A DNA stretch of 5,920 bases, from NCBI GenBank assembly GCA_023380915.1, contig JAMCSM010000047.1:1-5920 (forward strand). The letters run 5' to 3'. The notes under the pieces are model-generated. The model saw only the letters and a list, made by a program, of their open reading frames with translations. It was not told where the DNA came from and did no database searches. Position numbers and translations under genes: made by a program. The stretch comes from Actinomycetota bacterium (lineage in GTDB: Bacteria; Actinomycetota; Humimicrobiia; Humimicrobiales; Humimicrobiaceae). This document shows, piece by piece, positions 1 to 5,876 of this stretch; positions within the stretch are counted from its first letter, which is position 1, and the number at the start of each line of letters is the position of its first letter.

Positions 1-1
1 A

Positions 2-1051
2 AAATATATTGTTAAAAAACTTTTTATAGGCAGCTTATTTACAGGAATTCTTATAGAAAAATTAGGAAGGAGAAATATATTTATTTTAAGTAATATTTTT
101 TTCATAATAAGTTTTTTAACCATATATTTTTCAAGATATTTTATTCTTTTCACCATATGTTATGCTATTTTCGGTTTGTCTTGGGGGGCTATCTATGTAA
201 ATTTAATTTCCATGATGAGCAATTTTTCTTATTTATATATTAGCAAAAAGATAATAATATTAAATATTTCATTTGCCCTAGGTGCTGCTGTTTCCCCACT
301 CGTTGTCGGCTGCGTTTCATTTTTAAATTTTAACTGGAGATATGTTTTTTTGTCCATTGCAATGATCGATATGATTTTATTAATATTTATTACATTATTT
401 GCATTATTTAATAATGAGATTTTTTATAATATAAAGAGCAAAGAAAATTTTAAGAAGTTGATTATTGCCAATAACAAACTTTTTTTAAATTTAATTATTA
501 TTTTATGTGGATTTATTATATTTTTTCATTCGGGATTAACAACTACTTTTAGTGATTGGTTTACCACTTATTTTAAAAGTTTGAATATATCATTAAATAT
601 CAGCTCAATATTGCTTACTTTGTATTCCCTGATATTTATTTTAGGAATGTTTTTTAAAAGCTTTCTGGTGGCTAGATTTGATGAAAAGAAAATAATAAAT
701 TTTTTTTCGATATCAAGTTTTATCATTTTATTTATTACTTTTTTTATTAAATGGATAGTTGTCAAAACCATCCTGATATTGTTATTTGGTTTTTCTGCTT
801 CTGCAATTGGCTCCTTATCTATTTCTGTGGGAATAAAATTGGATCCCGAATATTCTGGTTCTATTGTAAGCATGATAAATAGCTTTGGATGGGCGGGTAT
901 TATAATTTTTCAATATTTAACAGGCTATTTATTTGCAAAATATTCTGCAATGGGTTTATTTTTTATTACCACGATTGCTTTGTTTATTTTAGTAATTTTC
1001 ACTAATATTTTAAATATCTATTATAAGTCGGTCAATAAAATGAACCAATGA
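2..1051 (+). CDS. MFS transporter, 3' part only (start outside window)
   Basis: An open frame runs from the left edge to TGA at 1049-1051, giving 349 visible residues. A TTG at 176 is not the real start, because the same frame stays open and meaningful upstream. The visible part begins near the end of membrane helix 2. It continues into the MFS motif A loop (G10 S L F T G I L I E K L G R R24), the classic G-x3-D/E-x-x-G-R-R signature between helices 2 and 3. About ten further hydrophobic segments follow, consistent with helices 3-12, with a polar central loop near residues 140-162 (NNEIFYNIKSKENF region). Usual MFS length is about 400, so roughly 50 residues are missing on the left. It is an inner-membrane secondary carrier; the substrate cannot be read from sequence. 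It is strikingly AT-rich (about 20% GC in a sampled 60-base stretch) compared with the downstream genes. The gap and separate promoter downstream argue against co-transcription with sat, so a sulfate or sulfate-ester transport role would be speculative. Confidence 0.85.
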   Translation, partial: KYIVKKLFIGSLFTGILIEKLGRRNIFILSNIFFIISFLTIYFSRYFILFTICYAIFGLSWGAIYVNLISMMSNFSYLYISKKIIILNISFALGAAVSPLVVGCVSFLNFNWRYVFLSIAMIDMILLIFITLFALFNNEIFYNIKSKENFKKLIIANNKLFLNLIIILCGFIIFFHSGLTTTFSDWFTTYFKSLNISLNISSILLTLYSLIFILGMFFKSFLVARFDEKKIINFFSISSFIILFITFFIKWIVVKTILILLFGFSASAIGSLSISVGIKLDPEYSGSIVSMINSFGWAGIIIFQYLTGYLFAKYSAMGLFFITTIALFILVIFTNILNIYYKSVNKMNQ

Positions 1052-1328
1052 CTCACATCTTAATAAACTTTTTAGGCTTTTTTGAGAGATACTTTAAAAT
1101 TTTATAAACATTATAACAGTAGGATTTTTATAGATTTCGGATTTCACAACATATATTAAGCTGCAAATTTATTTTTCTAAAAATACAGCAATACTATCTT
1201 TTTATATTTTAATTTTTTTTTAAAATCTACCCTAAAAGTAATGTTTTAAAATAATGGAATTCTTCTTTATCTAACATATTTTTTCAATTATTCAAGTTGC
1301 CTAATCTAATAAAGTATCTGAAAGCATA

Positions 1329-1358
1329 TTGACAATTATGATTAAAAATTATTATAAT
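1329..1358 (+). promoter_or_regulatory. Vegetative sigma-70/SigA-type promoter for the sat operon
   Basis: An exact -35 hexamer TTGACA (1329-1334) and an exact -10 hexamer TATAAT (1353-1358) are separated by 18 bases. Both hexamers match the housekeeping consensus fully, which is unlikely by chance even in AT-rich DNA. Transcription would begin near 1364-1366 and leave a leader of about 33 bases before the sat ATG at 1398. This is the only strong promoter I see for the four-gene group. A promoter this close to consensus suggests high basal activity, probably held down by a repressor. Confidence 0.8.
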
Positions 1359-1367
1359 AAAAATTAA

Positions 1368-1381
1368 TTAAAGCGCTTTAA
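1368..1381. promoter_or_regulatory. Perfect palindrome at the predicted transcription start, LacI/CcpA-like operator candidate
   Basis: TTAAAGCGCTTTAA is a perfect 14-base inverted repeat with no spacer, placed about +3 to +17 relative to the predicted start. Its AAGCGCTT core fits the AANCGNTT pattern typical of LacI-family operators. Against the Firmicute catabolite-responsive element consensus TGWAARCGYTWNCW it matches 12 of 14 positions; the mismatches are the outer G and outer C. A protein bound here would block initiation or early elongation from the strong promoter just upstream. The regulator is not encoded in the window. A CcpA or LacI-type regulator is an inference; the symmetry is directly visible. 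Confidence 0.5.
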
Positions 1382-1383
1382 GT

Positions 1384-1390
1384 AGAAGGG
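1384..1390 (+). promoter_or_regulatory. Ribosome binding site of sat
   Basis: AGAAGGG lies seven bases before the ATG at 1398. It supports this start, and so does the protein, whose N-terminal APHGGKL segment is the usual beginning of bacterial Sat proteins. Confidence 0.7.
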
Positions 1391-1397
1391 TTACATA

Positions 1398-2579
1398 ATG
1401 GAAAAAAATTTTTTGGTAGCACCGCATGGCGGAAAATTGATTGATTTAATGCCGGACAATGAAACACAATTAAGAAAAGAGCTTGAAGAATCGGCAAGTT
1501 TATCTAAAATTAAGCTCTCAACTCTTGAATTCTCCGATCTTATAATGCTCGGCAACGGTGCATTCTCACCACTTGAGGGCTTTATGGTAAAGTCTGACTA
1601 TATAAGTGTTTTAAGTGATATGAGATTATCCGGTGGCACCCTGTGGCCCATGCCGGTAACACTTGCAGCAGGTAATATAGACAATCTTAAAACAGGTGTA
1701 AGGGCCGCTCTTACAAGCCCCTATGATGATGAAATAATGGGTATTATTGAAATAGAGGACATATACTCATATGATAAAGAAAAAGAAGCCGAGAAAGTAT
1801 TTGGAACTTTAGATGCTTCTCACCCCGGAGTTAAAAAACTAATGGAAAAGGGAAAATACCATATAGGAGGCAAGGTTAAAGTATTCTCCGAAGGGGGATA
1901 TCCTCAAATCTTTCCCGAGTATGCCAGACCTGCTAAGACAAGAGAGATATTTAAAGCTAAAGGCTGGAAAACTATTGTAGCTTTTCAGACAAGAAACCCT
2001 ATTCATAGATCACATGAATACTTAACCAAAGTTATGCTTGAAACATATGATGGCCTCTTTATCCATCCAATAGTAGGAAAGCTAAAAGATGATGACATAC
2101 CCGCAGATGTAAGGATGGCTTGCTACAAAGCATTACTTGATAACTATTATCCAAAAGACAGGGTAGTTCTAAAGGTATATCCAATGGAAATGAGATATGC
2201 CGGTCCTAAAGAAGCAGTTCTTCATGCAATAATACGCCAGAACTATGGATGCACACATATAATAATAGGAAGAGATCATGCCGGAGTTGGTAAGTTTTAC
2301 GGACCTTTTGATGCACAGGATGTATTTGATACTATACCGGATAAGGACCTAGCAATAAGACCTGTTAAAATGGACTGGACTTTTTACTGCCAGAAATGCA
2401 ATTCAATGGCTTCATATAAGACCTGTCCTCATTCTGATAAAGACCACAAGCTGATATCGGGAACAAAACTGCGTGAGATGCTCTCAAATGGAGAGTATCC
2501 TCCGGAGTATATAACAAGAAAAGAAGTATCAGATATATTAATAGATTATTACGTAACTTTAAAAGAAAGACAGCTATGA
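1398..2579 (+). CDS. sat: Sulfate adenylyltransferase (ATP sulfurylase, homo-oligomeric Sat type)
   Basis: This enzyme makes adenylyl sulfate (APS) and pyrophosphate from ATP and sulfate in the cytoplasm; it can also run in reverse. The 393-residue product is full length. The N-terminal PUA-like domain opens with PHGGKL (residues 9-14). The catalytic domain has the nucleotide/sulfate motif QTRNPIHRSH (197-206), the HPIVGKLKDDD segment (223-233) and GRDHAGVGKFYG (291-302), with SGTKLRE at 354-360. C331, C334, C343 and H345 or H350 form a CxxC...C-H cluster like the zinc site of Thermus, archaeal and sulfate-reducer Sat proteins. There is no APS kinase domain fused at the C-terminus. It is the first gene after a strong promoter, and its stop overlaps the next start (ATGA), so it is translationally coupled to the sulfatase-like gene. 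The usual neighbours of dissimilatory (aprBA, qmo) or assimilatory (cysC, cysH) sat genes are not in the window. Confidence 0.97.
   Translation: MEKNFLVAPHGGKLIDLMPDNETQLRKELEESASLSKIKLSTLEFSDLIMLGNGAFSPLEGFMVKSDYISVLSDMRLSGGTLWPMPVTLAAGNIDNLKTGVRAALTSPYDDEIMGIIEIEDIYSYDKEKEAEKVFGTLDASHPGVKKLMEKGKYHIGGKVKVFSEGGYPQIFPEYARPAKTREIFKAKGWKTIVAFQTRNPIHRSHEYLTKVMLETYDGLFIHPIVGKLKDDDIPADVRMACYKALLDNYYPKDRVVLKVYPMEMRYAGPKEAVLHAIIRQNYGCTHIIIGRDHAGVGKFYGPFDAQDVFDTIPDKDLAIRPVKMDWTFYCQKCNSMASYKTCPHSDKDHKLISGTKLREMLSNGEYPPEYITRKEVSDILIDYYVTLKERQL
2576..2579 (+). promoter_or_regulatory. ATGA stop/start overlap coupling sat and the sulfatase-like gene
   Basis: ATG (2576-2578) of the second gene overlaps TGA (2577-2579) of sat. 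The sequence before it is A/G-rich (AAAAGAAAGA, 2561-2570) but lacks a GGAG-type site, so reinitiation by ribosomes finishing sat is likely. Confidence 0.75.
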
Positions 2580-3757
2580 ACAATATAATTCTAATTACCA
2601 TAGATACACTTAGAAAAGATATACTGGGACTGTATAATCCGTCTTCAAATCTTTCCCCCTTTATTGACAGCTTAAAGGATAACTGTTCTATTTTTACAAA
2701 TGCCTATGCAACAGGCCCCTATACCCAGACATCCTTTCAAGGAATACTTACCTCAAGTTATTACCTTGAATATGGCAAGGAAAAGAGCTTAAACAAGGAT
2801 AAAGTATTAATATCTGAAGTATTAAAAAATAACAATATCTATACAGCTGGCTTTCACTCAAATGCATACCTTTCATACTTCTTTGGATACAACAAGGGCT
2901 GGGACATTTTCTATGATTCCATGAAAGATAGCGTAACTGATATGTATCCTTTCATAAGAGGCTACGCTATAAATAAAAAGGTAGCAGAATTCTTATCGGC
3001 CTTTTCGTTCTCAAAGCCCTTATTTTTATGGGTACACTACATGGATGTCCATGAGCCCTATATAGCAGAAGATAAATATCTAAACAAAATAGATACAGGT
3101 ATTAACCTCTCAAAAGAAGAGATGTTTTCTTTGTTTAAAAATACATTACTTCCAAGGGATATCTCAGATACAGGCAAAGTAAGTATTCTAAAAAAACTCT
3201 ACATGGCAAAAGTTGCTGAAACTGATGATTATATAAAAGAGTTATTTGGTATACTTTCTTCTCATAACTTAATAGATAACTCTACAATTATAATTACATC
3301 AGATCACGGAGATGAATTTGGCGAGCACTCTGGTCTTTCTCATGATGGAAAGATGTATAACGAGCTGCTTAATATTCCGCTATTTATATATGACAAAACT
3401 TATAAACAGACAAAAATAGATACACCTGTATCATTAATTGATATTTCTCCCACAATATGCGCTCTTTTTGACACAGAACCCTCTCAGGCATTTAAGGGTA
3501 AATCTTTATTTTCCAGTGTTAGCCCTCATACATTATACGGCGAGGCAATAGGAAAGATAGGACATAAGGAAAAGGATAGCGATATGCCCGTATACTATCT
3601 TTTAGAAGACAATCTGAAACTAATCTATAAAGAAGAAGATAGTATTTGGCAGGCATATGATATTAAGAATGATCCAACTGAGAAAATAAATATAATCTCC
3701 AAGGTAAATAAAGAGCTTAAAGATAAATTAATTAACTTCATAAACAGAAAAAGATAA
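2576..3757 (+). CDS. Sulfatase-family (alkaline phosphatase superfamily) protein with Thr at the nucleophile position
   Basis: This 393-residue cytoplasmic protein has no signal peptide or membrane segment. Sulfatase-fold signatures run in order: a metal-binding start ILITIDTLRKD (residues 5-15, D10); the nucleophile region FTNAYATGPYTQTSFQGILT (40-59); HYMDVHEPY (154-162); SDHGDEFGEH (242-251) with D243 and H244 as metal ligands; HDGKMYNELLNIPLF (256-270) with K259; and the sulfatase-like C-terminal YDIKNDPTEKINI (361-373). Aligned to the sulfatase C/S-x-P-S-R motif, the formylglycine position is T50 and the Arg is F54. It therefore cannot be a formylglycine sulfatase. Thr nucleophiles are known in relatives such as LtaS and nucleotide pyrophosphatase/phosphodiesterases, so a phosphodiester, phosphosulfate or transferase activity is more likely (inference). 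The start overlaps the sat stop by four bases and no strong ribosome site precedes it, which points to coupled translation and a fixed ratio with Sat. The substrate is unknown; APS is an attractive guess. Confidence 0.85.
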   Translation: MNNIILITIDTLRKDILGLYNPSSNLSPFIDSLKDNCSIFTNAYATGPYTQTSFQGILTSSYYLEYGKEKSLNKDKVLISEVLKNNNIYTAGFHSNAYLSYFFGYNKGWDIFYDSMKDSVTDMYPFIRGYAINKKVAEFLSAFSFSKPLFLWVHYMDVHEPYIAEDKYLNKIDTGINLSKEEMFSLFKNTLLPRDISDTGKVSILKKLYMAKVAETDDYIKELFGILSSHNLIDNSTIIITSDHGDEFGEHSGLSHDGKMYNELLNIPLFIYDKTYKQTKIDTPVSLIDISPTICALFDTEPSQAFKGKSLFSSVSPHTLYGEAIGKIGHKEKDSDMPVYYLLEDNLKLIYKEEDSIWQAYDIKNDPTEKINIISKVNKELKDKLINFINRKR

Positions 3758-3762
3758 AACAA

Positions 3763-3768
3763 GAAAGG
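3763..3768 (+). promoter_or_regulatory. Ribosome binding site of the CysD-like gene
   Basis: GAAAGG lies six bases before the ATG at 3775 and only five bases after the previous stop codon (3755-3757). The tight spacing keeps this gene in the same transcript. Confidence 0.55.
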
Positions 3769-3774
3769 TAAAAG

Positions 3775-4605
3775 ATGGTATCAGAGGAAAGAAAAAGAGA
3801 ACTTGAATCTAAAATAGCCAAATCAAAAGAAATAGTAAGGGAAGCATTTAACAGGTTTAGTCAAAATGAACTGGCTATCACCTGGACAGGTGGAAAAGAT
3901 TCAACACTTACCCTTTGGACAGTAAGGCAGGTTTGTCTTGAGGATAAGATAAATATTCCTAAGGTCATGACAATAGATGAAGGCGATGCTTTTCCTGAAA
4001 TACATGATATTCTGACAAAGTATGAAAAGGAATGGAATTTAGATCTTAAGTGGTGTATGAATAAAGATGTTTATGATGCAGCAGGTGGTGTGCTTGGAGT
4101 AGATGTGGAAGTTGCCAAATTAAATGAGATTAACCAGAAAGAGATAAGGGAGCGTCTTGAATATCCTGGAGACAAGTTTCCTTTTGAAGCTGAGAGCTGG
4201 ATAGGAAATCACCTTATGAAAACAGTTGTATTTAATGATTTCTTAAAAAGAAACAATATAAAGGGCATGTTTATGGGTATACGCTGGGACGAGCAGGCTG
4301 CAAGAGTAAAGGATGAGTATTTTGTTCTTCGCCCTGGCGATAAATATACTCCAGAACATACGAGAATACAGCCTATACTTCATTTTACAGAAAGAGATAT
4401 ATGGGATACAACACTTACCTACAGCATCCCTTACTGTGCTCTCTACAAGCAAGGCTACAGATCACTTGGTGCAGCTACTACTTCAGTAAAACTTAGTGAT
4501 ATACCTGCATGGGAACAGGATCTTGAAAATACAGTTGAGAGGGCTGGAAGGCGCCAGGATAAGGAAGAAGCTATGGAGAGGCTTAGGAAACTAGGGTATA
4601 TGTAG
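3775..4605 (+). CDS. PAPS reductase/CysD-family PP-loop ATPase, not a reductase
   Basis: This 276-residue protein belongs to the adenine-nucleotide alpha-hydrolase (PP-loop) group. The loop is ITWTGGKDST (35-44), the SGGxDS-type phosphate-binding motif. Further family landmarks are GIRWDEQAAR (168-177), the IQPILHFTERDIW segment (198-210) and IPYCALYKQGYRSLG (218-232). APS/PAPS reductases need a C-terminal ECGLH cysteine, and APS reductases also need paired CC...CxxC cysteines after GYRS(I/L)G. Here that region reads GAATTS (232-237) and no ECGLH exists, so reduction of APS is not supported. The C-terminus GRRQDKEEAMERLRKLGYM (258-276) resembles the ending of CysD, the small subunit of the heterodimeric ATP sulfurylase, which normally works with the GTPase CysN. 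No cysN is present, and a separate Sat lies two genes upstream. Likely roles are nucleotide adenylylation or sulfonucleotide binding, possibly acting on APS or activating an acceptor (inference). It starts 17 bases after the previous stop. Confidence 0.82.
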   Translation: MVSEERKRELESKIAKSKEIVREAFNRFSQNELAITWTGGKDSTLTLWTVRQVCLEDKINIPKVMTIDEGDAFPEIHDILTKYEKEWNLDLKWCMNKDVYDAAGGVLGVDVEVAKLNEINQKEIRERLEYPGDKFPFEAESWIGNHLMKTVVFNDFLKRNNIKGMFMGIRWDEQAARVKDEYFVLRPGDKYTPEHTRIQPILHFTERDIWDTTLTYSIPYCALYKQGYRSLGAATTSVKLSDIPAWEQDLENTVERAGRRQDKEEAMERLRKLGYM

Positions 4606-4612
4606 GTGTAGG

Positions 4613-4642
4613 TTGTTAAAAAATATTGTTGTAAATTATAAA
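4613..4642 (+). promoter_or_regulatory. Possible weak internal promoter before the ASST-type gene
   Basis: TTGTTA (4613-4618) and TATAAA (4637-4642) are 18 bases apart, each one or two bases from consensus. Transcription would begin near 4649, just ahead of the AAGGAG site. In DNA this AT-rich such a match can arise by chance, so it is weak support for a separate transcript. Confidence 0.25.
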
Positions 4643-4650
4643 AATTCAAG

Positions 4651-4656
4651 AAGGAG
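4651..4656 (+). promoter_or_regulatory. Strong ribosome binding site fixing a GTG start
   Basis: AAGGAG lies eight bases before GTG at 4665, the best Shine-Dalgarno match in the window. It fixes the GTG codon as the start; the next in-frame Met is residue 40, well inside the first propeller blade. Confidence 0.8.
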
Positions 4657-4664
4657 TTGTTAAA

Positions 4665-5876
4665 GTGTCAAAATATTTTAGGCAAATTACAAGTGACGTA
4701 ACGATACATGATGAATCAAAAGTTTATAATGGATATACATTATTTGCTCCTCAGTTTGCAAACAGGGCATGGCTTGTCGATATGAAAGGAAATATATGCC
4801 ATTATTGGGATACTAATTATCCTCCAGGAGTCAATTATTGTTTAATGTCTAATGGAAATTTAATGTGGGCTGGGAAGGGACAAAATGCTTTTTATGAGGA
4901 GTTAGGTGGATGTGGAACAGAAATAATTGAGTTGGATTGGGATGGAAATGAAATATGGCGGTATGATGATCCAAATATTACTCATGACTTTAAAATATTA
5001 AAGAATGGGAATATTGCAGTTTTAAGATTTGTCTTGCTTCCGGAAGAAATACAGAAAAAAGTTAAGGGAGGTGTTCCAGGTACAGAACTTCCTGGTGGAG
5101 TTATGGCTGCACCCCAAATTAGAGAAATTAACAGAAACAAGGAAATTGTTTGGGAATGGAATGGTTGGAAACATTTTAATATTGATAAACATGTTATTTG
5201 CCCAATTTGTGATAGATTTGCATGGGGTTATCCAAATTCCATAGATGAATTTGAAAATGGAGATCTAATCATTTCATTGAGAGATTTTAATGAAGTAGCA
5301 AGAATAGATAGAAAAACAAGCGAGATTATATGGGAATGGGGTCAGGACCATGAGCTTGGGCATCAGCACGATGTAAGTGTTTTAGCTAATGGCAATATAA
5401 CTATATTTGACAATGGTTTACACAATGCCATATCTAATCCAGGCAAAATGTATGAATTATCAAGTTTTTGTACATCAAGAGCATTAGAGGTAAATCCTAA
5501 AAATAATGAGATCGTTTGGGAATATATAGATCCTATGCATCTTCTATTTTCAAATTTTTGTGGAAGTGTACAAAAATTACCAAATGGAAATTATTTAGTT
5601 TGTGAAGCAAGGACTGGAACTTTATATGAAATTACCTATGAAAAAGAAATTGTTTGGAAATATGTGAGTCCAATTATTGTGAAAAGAGAAAATATTTGGG
5701 GCTGGTCTGAAACAAAATATATTTTTCAAGCTCACCGTTATAGTATAGATTTTGAAGGATTTAAAAACAGGGATTTAGATCCCAATAAATATGAATGGAT
5801 AATTCAGAAAAAAAGTAAAGAAAGCATTGAAGAAGAAGAAATAATAAAAAATCGCTTAGCCAAGGCTGGTTACTAA
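4665..5876 (+). CDS. Arylsulfotransferase (ASST)-type six-bladed beta-propeller protein
   Basis: This 403-residue protein has no signal peptide, so it is probably cytoplasmic; the characterised E. coli ASST is periplasmic. Six blade signatures of the form D-x-x-G/N-x-E-I-x-W-x-Y/W are visible at about residues 38-49, 88-101, 153-166, 213-226, 275-288 and 321-334. They alternate with NGN-type strands such as HDFKILKNGNI (107-117), HDVSVLANGNITIFDNG (235-251) and VQKLPNGNYLV (302-312). ASST enzymes transfer sulfate between phenolic esters through a sulfo-histidine, independently of PAPS. By remembered alignment to E. coli ASST (H252, H356, R374, H436), H107, Y189, R206 and H235 fill the corresponding places, so one active-site His appears to be Tyr. 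H176, C179 and C182 form an unusual HxxCPxC motif. The C-terminal tail after about residue 383 is charged and helical and ends RLAKAGY. It begins 59 bases after the CysD-like gene, so it is probably in the operon. ASST membership is well supported; donor and acceptor are unknown, and a non-enzymatic propeller is possible. Confidence 0.83.
   Translation: MSKYFRQITSDVTIHDESKVYNGYTLFAPQFANRAWLVDMKGNICHYWDTNYPPGVNYCLMSNGNLMWAGKGQNAFYEELGGCGTEIIELDWDGNEIWRYDDPNITHDFKILKNGNIAVLRFVLLPEEIQKKVKGGVPGTELPGGVMAAPQIREINRNKEIVWEWNGWKHFNIDKHVICPICDRFAWGYPNSIDEFENGDLIISLRDFNEVARIDRKTSEIIWEWGQDHELGHQHDVSVLANGNITIFDNGLHNAISNPGKMYELSSFCTSRALEVNPKNNEIVWEYIDPMHLLFSNFCGSVQKLPNGNYLVCEARTGTLYEITYEKEIVWKYVSPIIVKRENIWGWSETKYIFQAHRYSIDFEGFKNRDLDPNKYEWIIQKKSKESIEEEEIIKNRLAKAGY

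Larger units (their letters stand above)
1052..1397. other. Intergenic gap, AT-rich, upstream of sat
   Basis: I see no credible gene on either strand in these 346 bases. The first 270 bases are T/A-rich. They hold only weak symmetric stretches: ATTTTAA (1206-1212) with TTAAAAT (1220-1226), and a TATTTTT/AAAAATA hairpin at 1170-1185 flanked by GCTG (1160-1163) and CAGC (1186-1189) with a six-base left bulge. Neither is a convincing terminator for the upstream transporter gene, although T-rich sequence follows the second. The last 70 bases hold the promoter and palindrome listed separately. The predicted leader of about 33 bases is too short for a riboswitch. Confidence 0.7.

Noticed and set aside
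176..178. TTG as the transporter's start codon
   Set aside because: The frame is open to the left edge and encodes MFS motif A and helices 3-4 upstream of this codon.
568..873. Minus-strand open frame opposite the MFS gene
   Set aside because: It lies entirely within the transporter gene, has no recognisable domain or ribosome site, and the forward frame is clearly the real one.
1160..1226. Hairpin-like repeats as a terminator of the transporter gene
   Set aside because: Arms are short and almost all A/T, one stem needs a six-base bulge, and such symmetry is expected by chance in DNA this AT-rich.
1359..1397. Riboswitch or T-box leader before sat
   Set aside because: The predicted leader is only about 33 bases, and no conserved aptamer-like sequence is seen further upstream.
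2365..2601. Minus-strand open frame across the sat 3' end
   Set aside because: It is opposite the conserved Sat C-terminal zinc region; the translation shows no family features.
2576..3757. Ordinary arylsulfatase call
   Set aside because: The C/S-x-P-x-R formylglycine motif is replaced (T50, T52, F54), so standard sulfatase chemistry is not supported.
3775..4605. APS/PAPS reductase (CysH) call for the PP-loop gene
   Set aside because: The ECGLH motif and the iron-sulfur cysteine pairs are absent (GAATTS at 232-237), so reductase activity is not supported despite the family name.
4243..4649. Two minus-strand open frames opposite the CysD-like gene and the following gap
   Set aside because: They are antisense to conserved PP-loop family sequence and have no motifs of their own.
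5029..5244. Alternative-frame forward reading inside the ASST-type gene
   Set aside because: It overlaps the propeller frame, which shows repeated blade motifs throughout; the alternative shows none.
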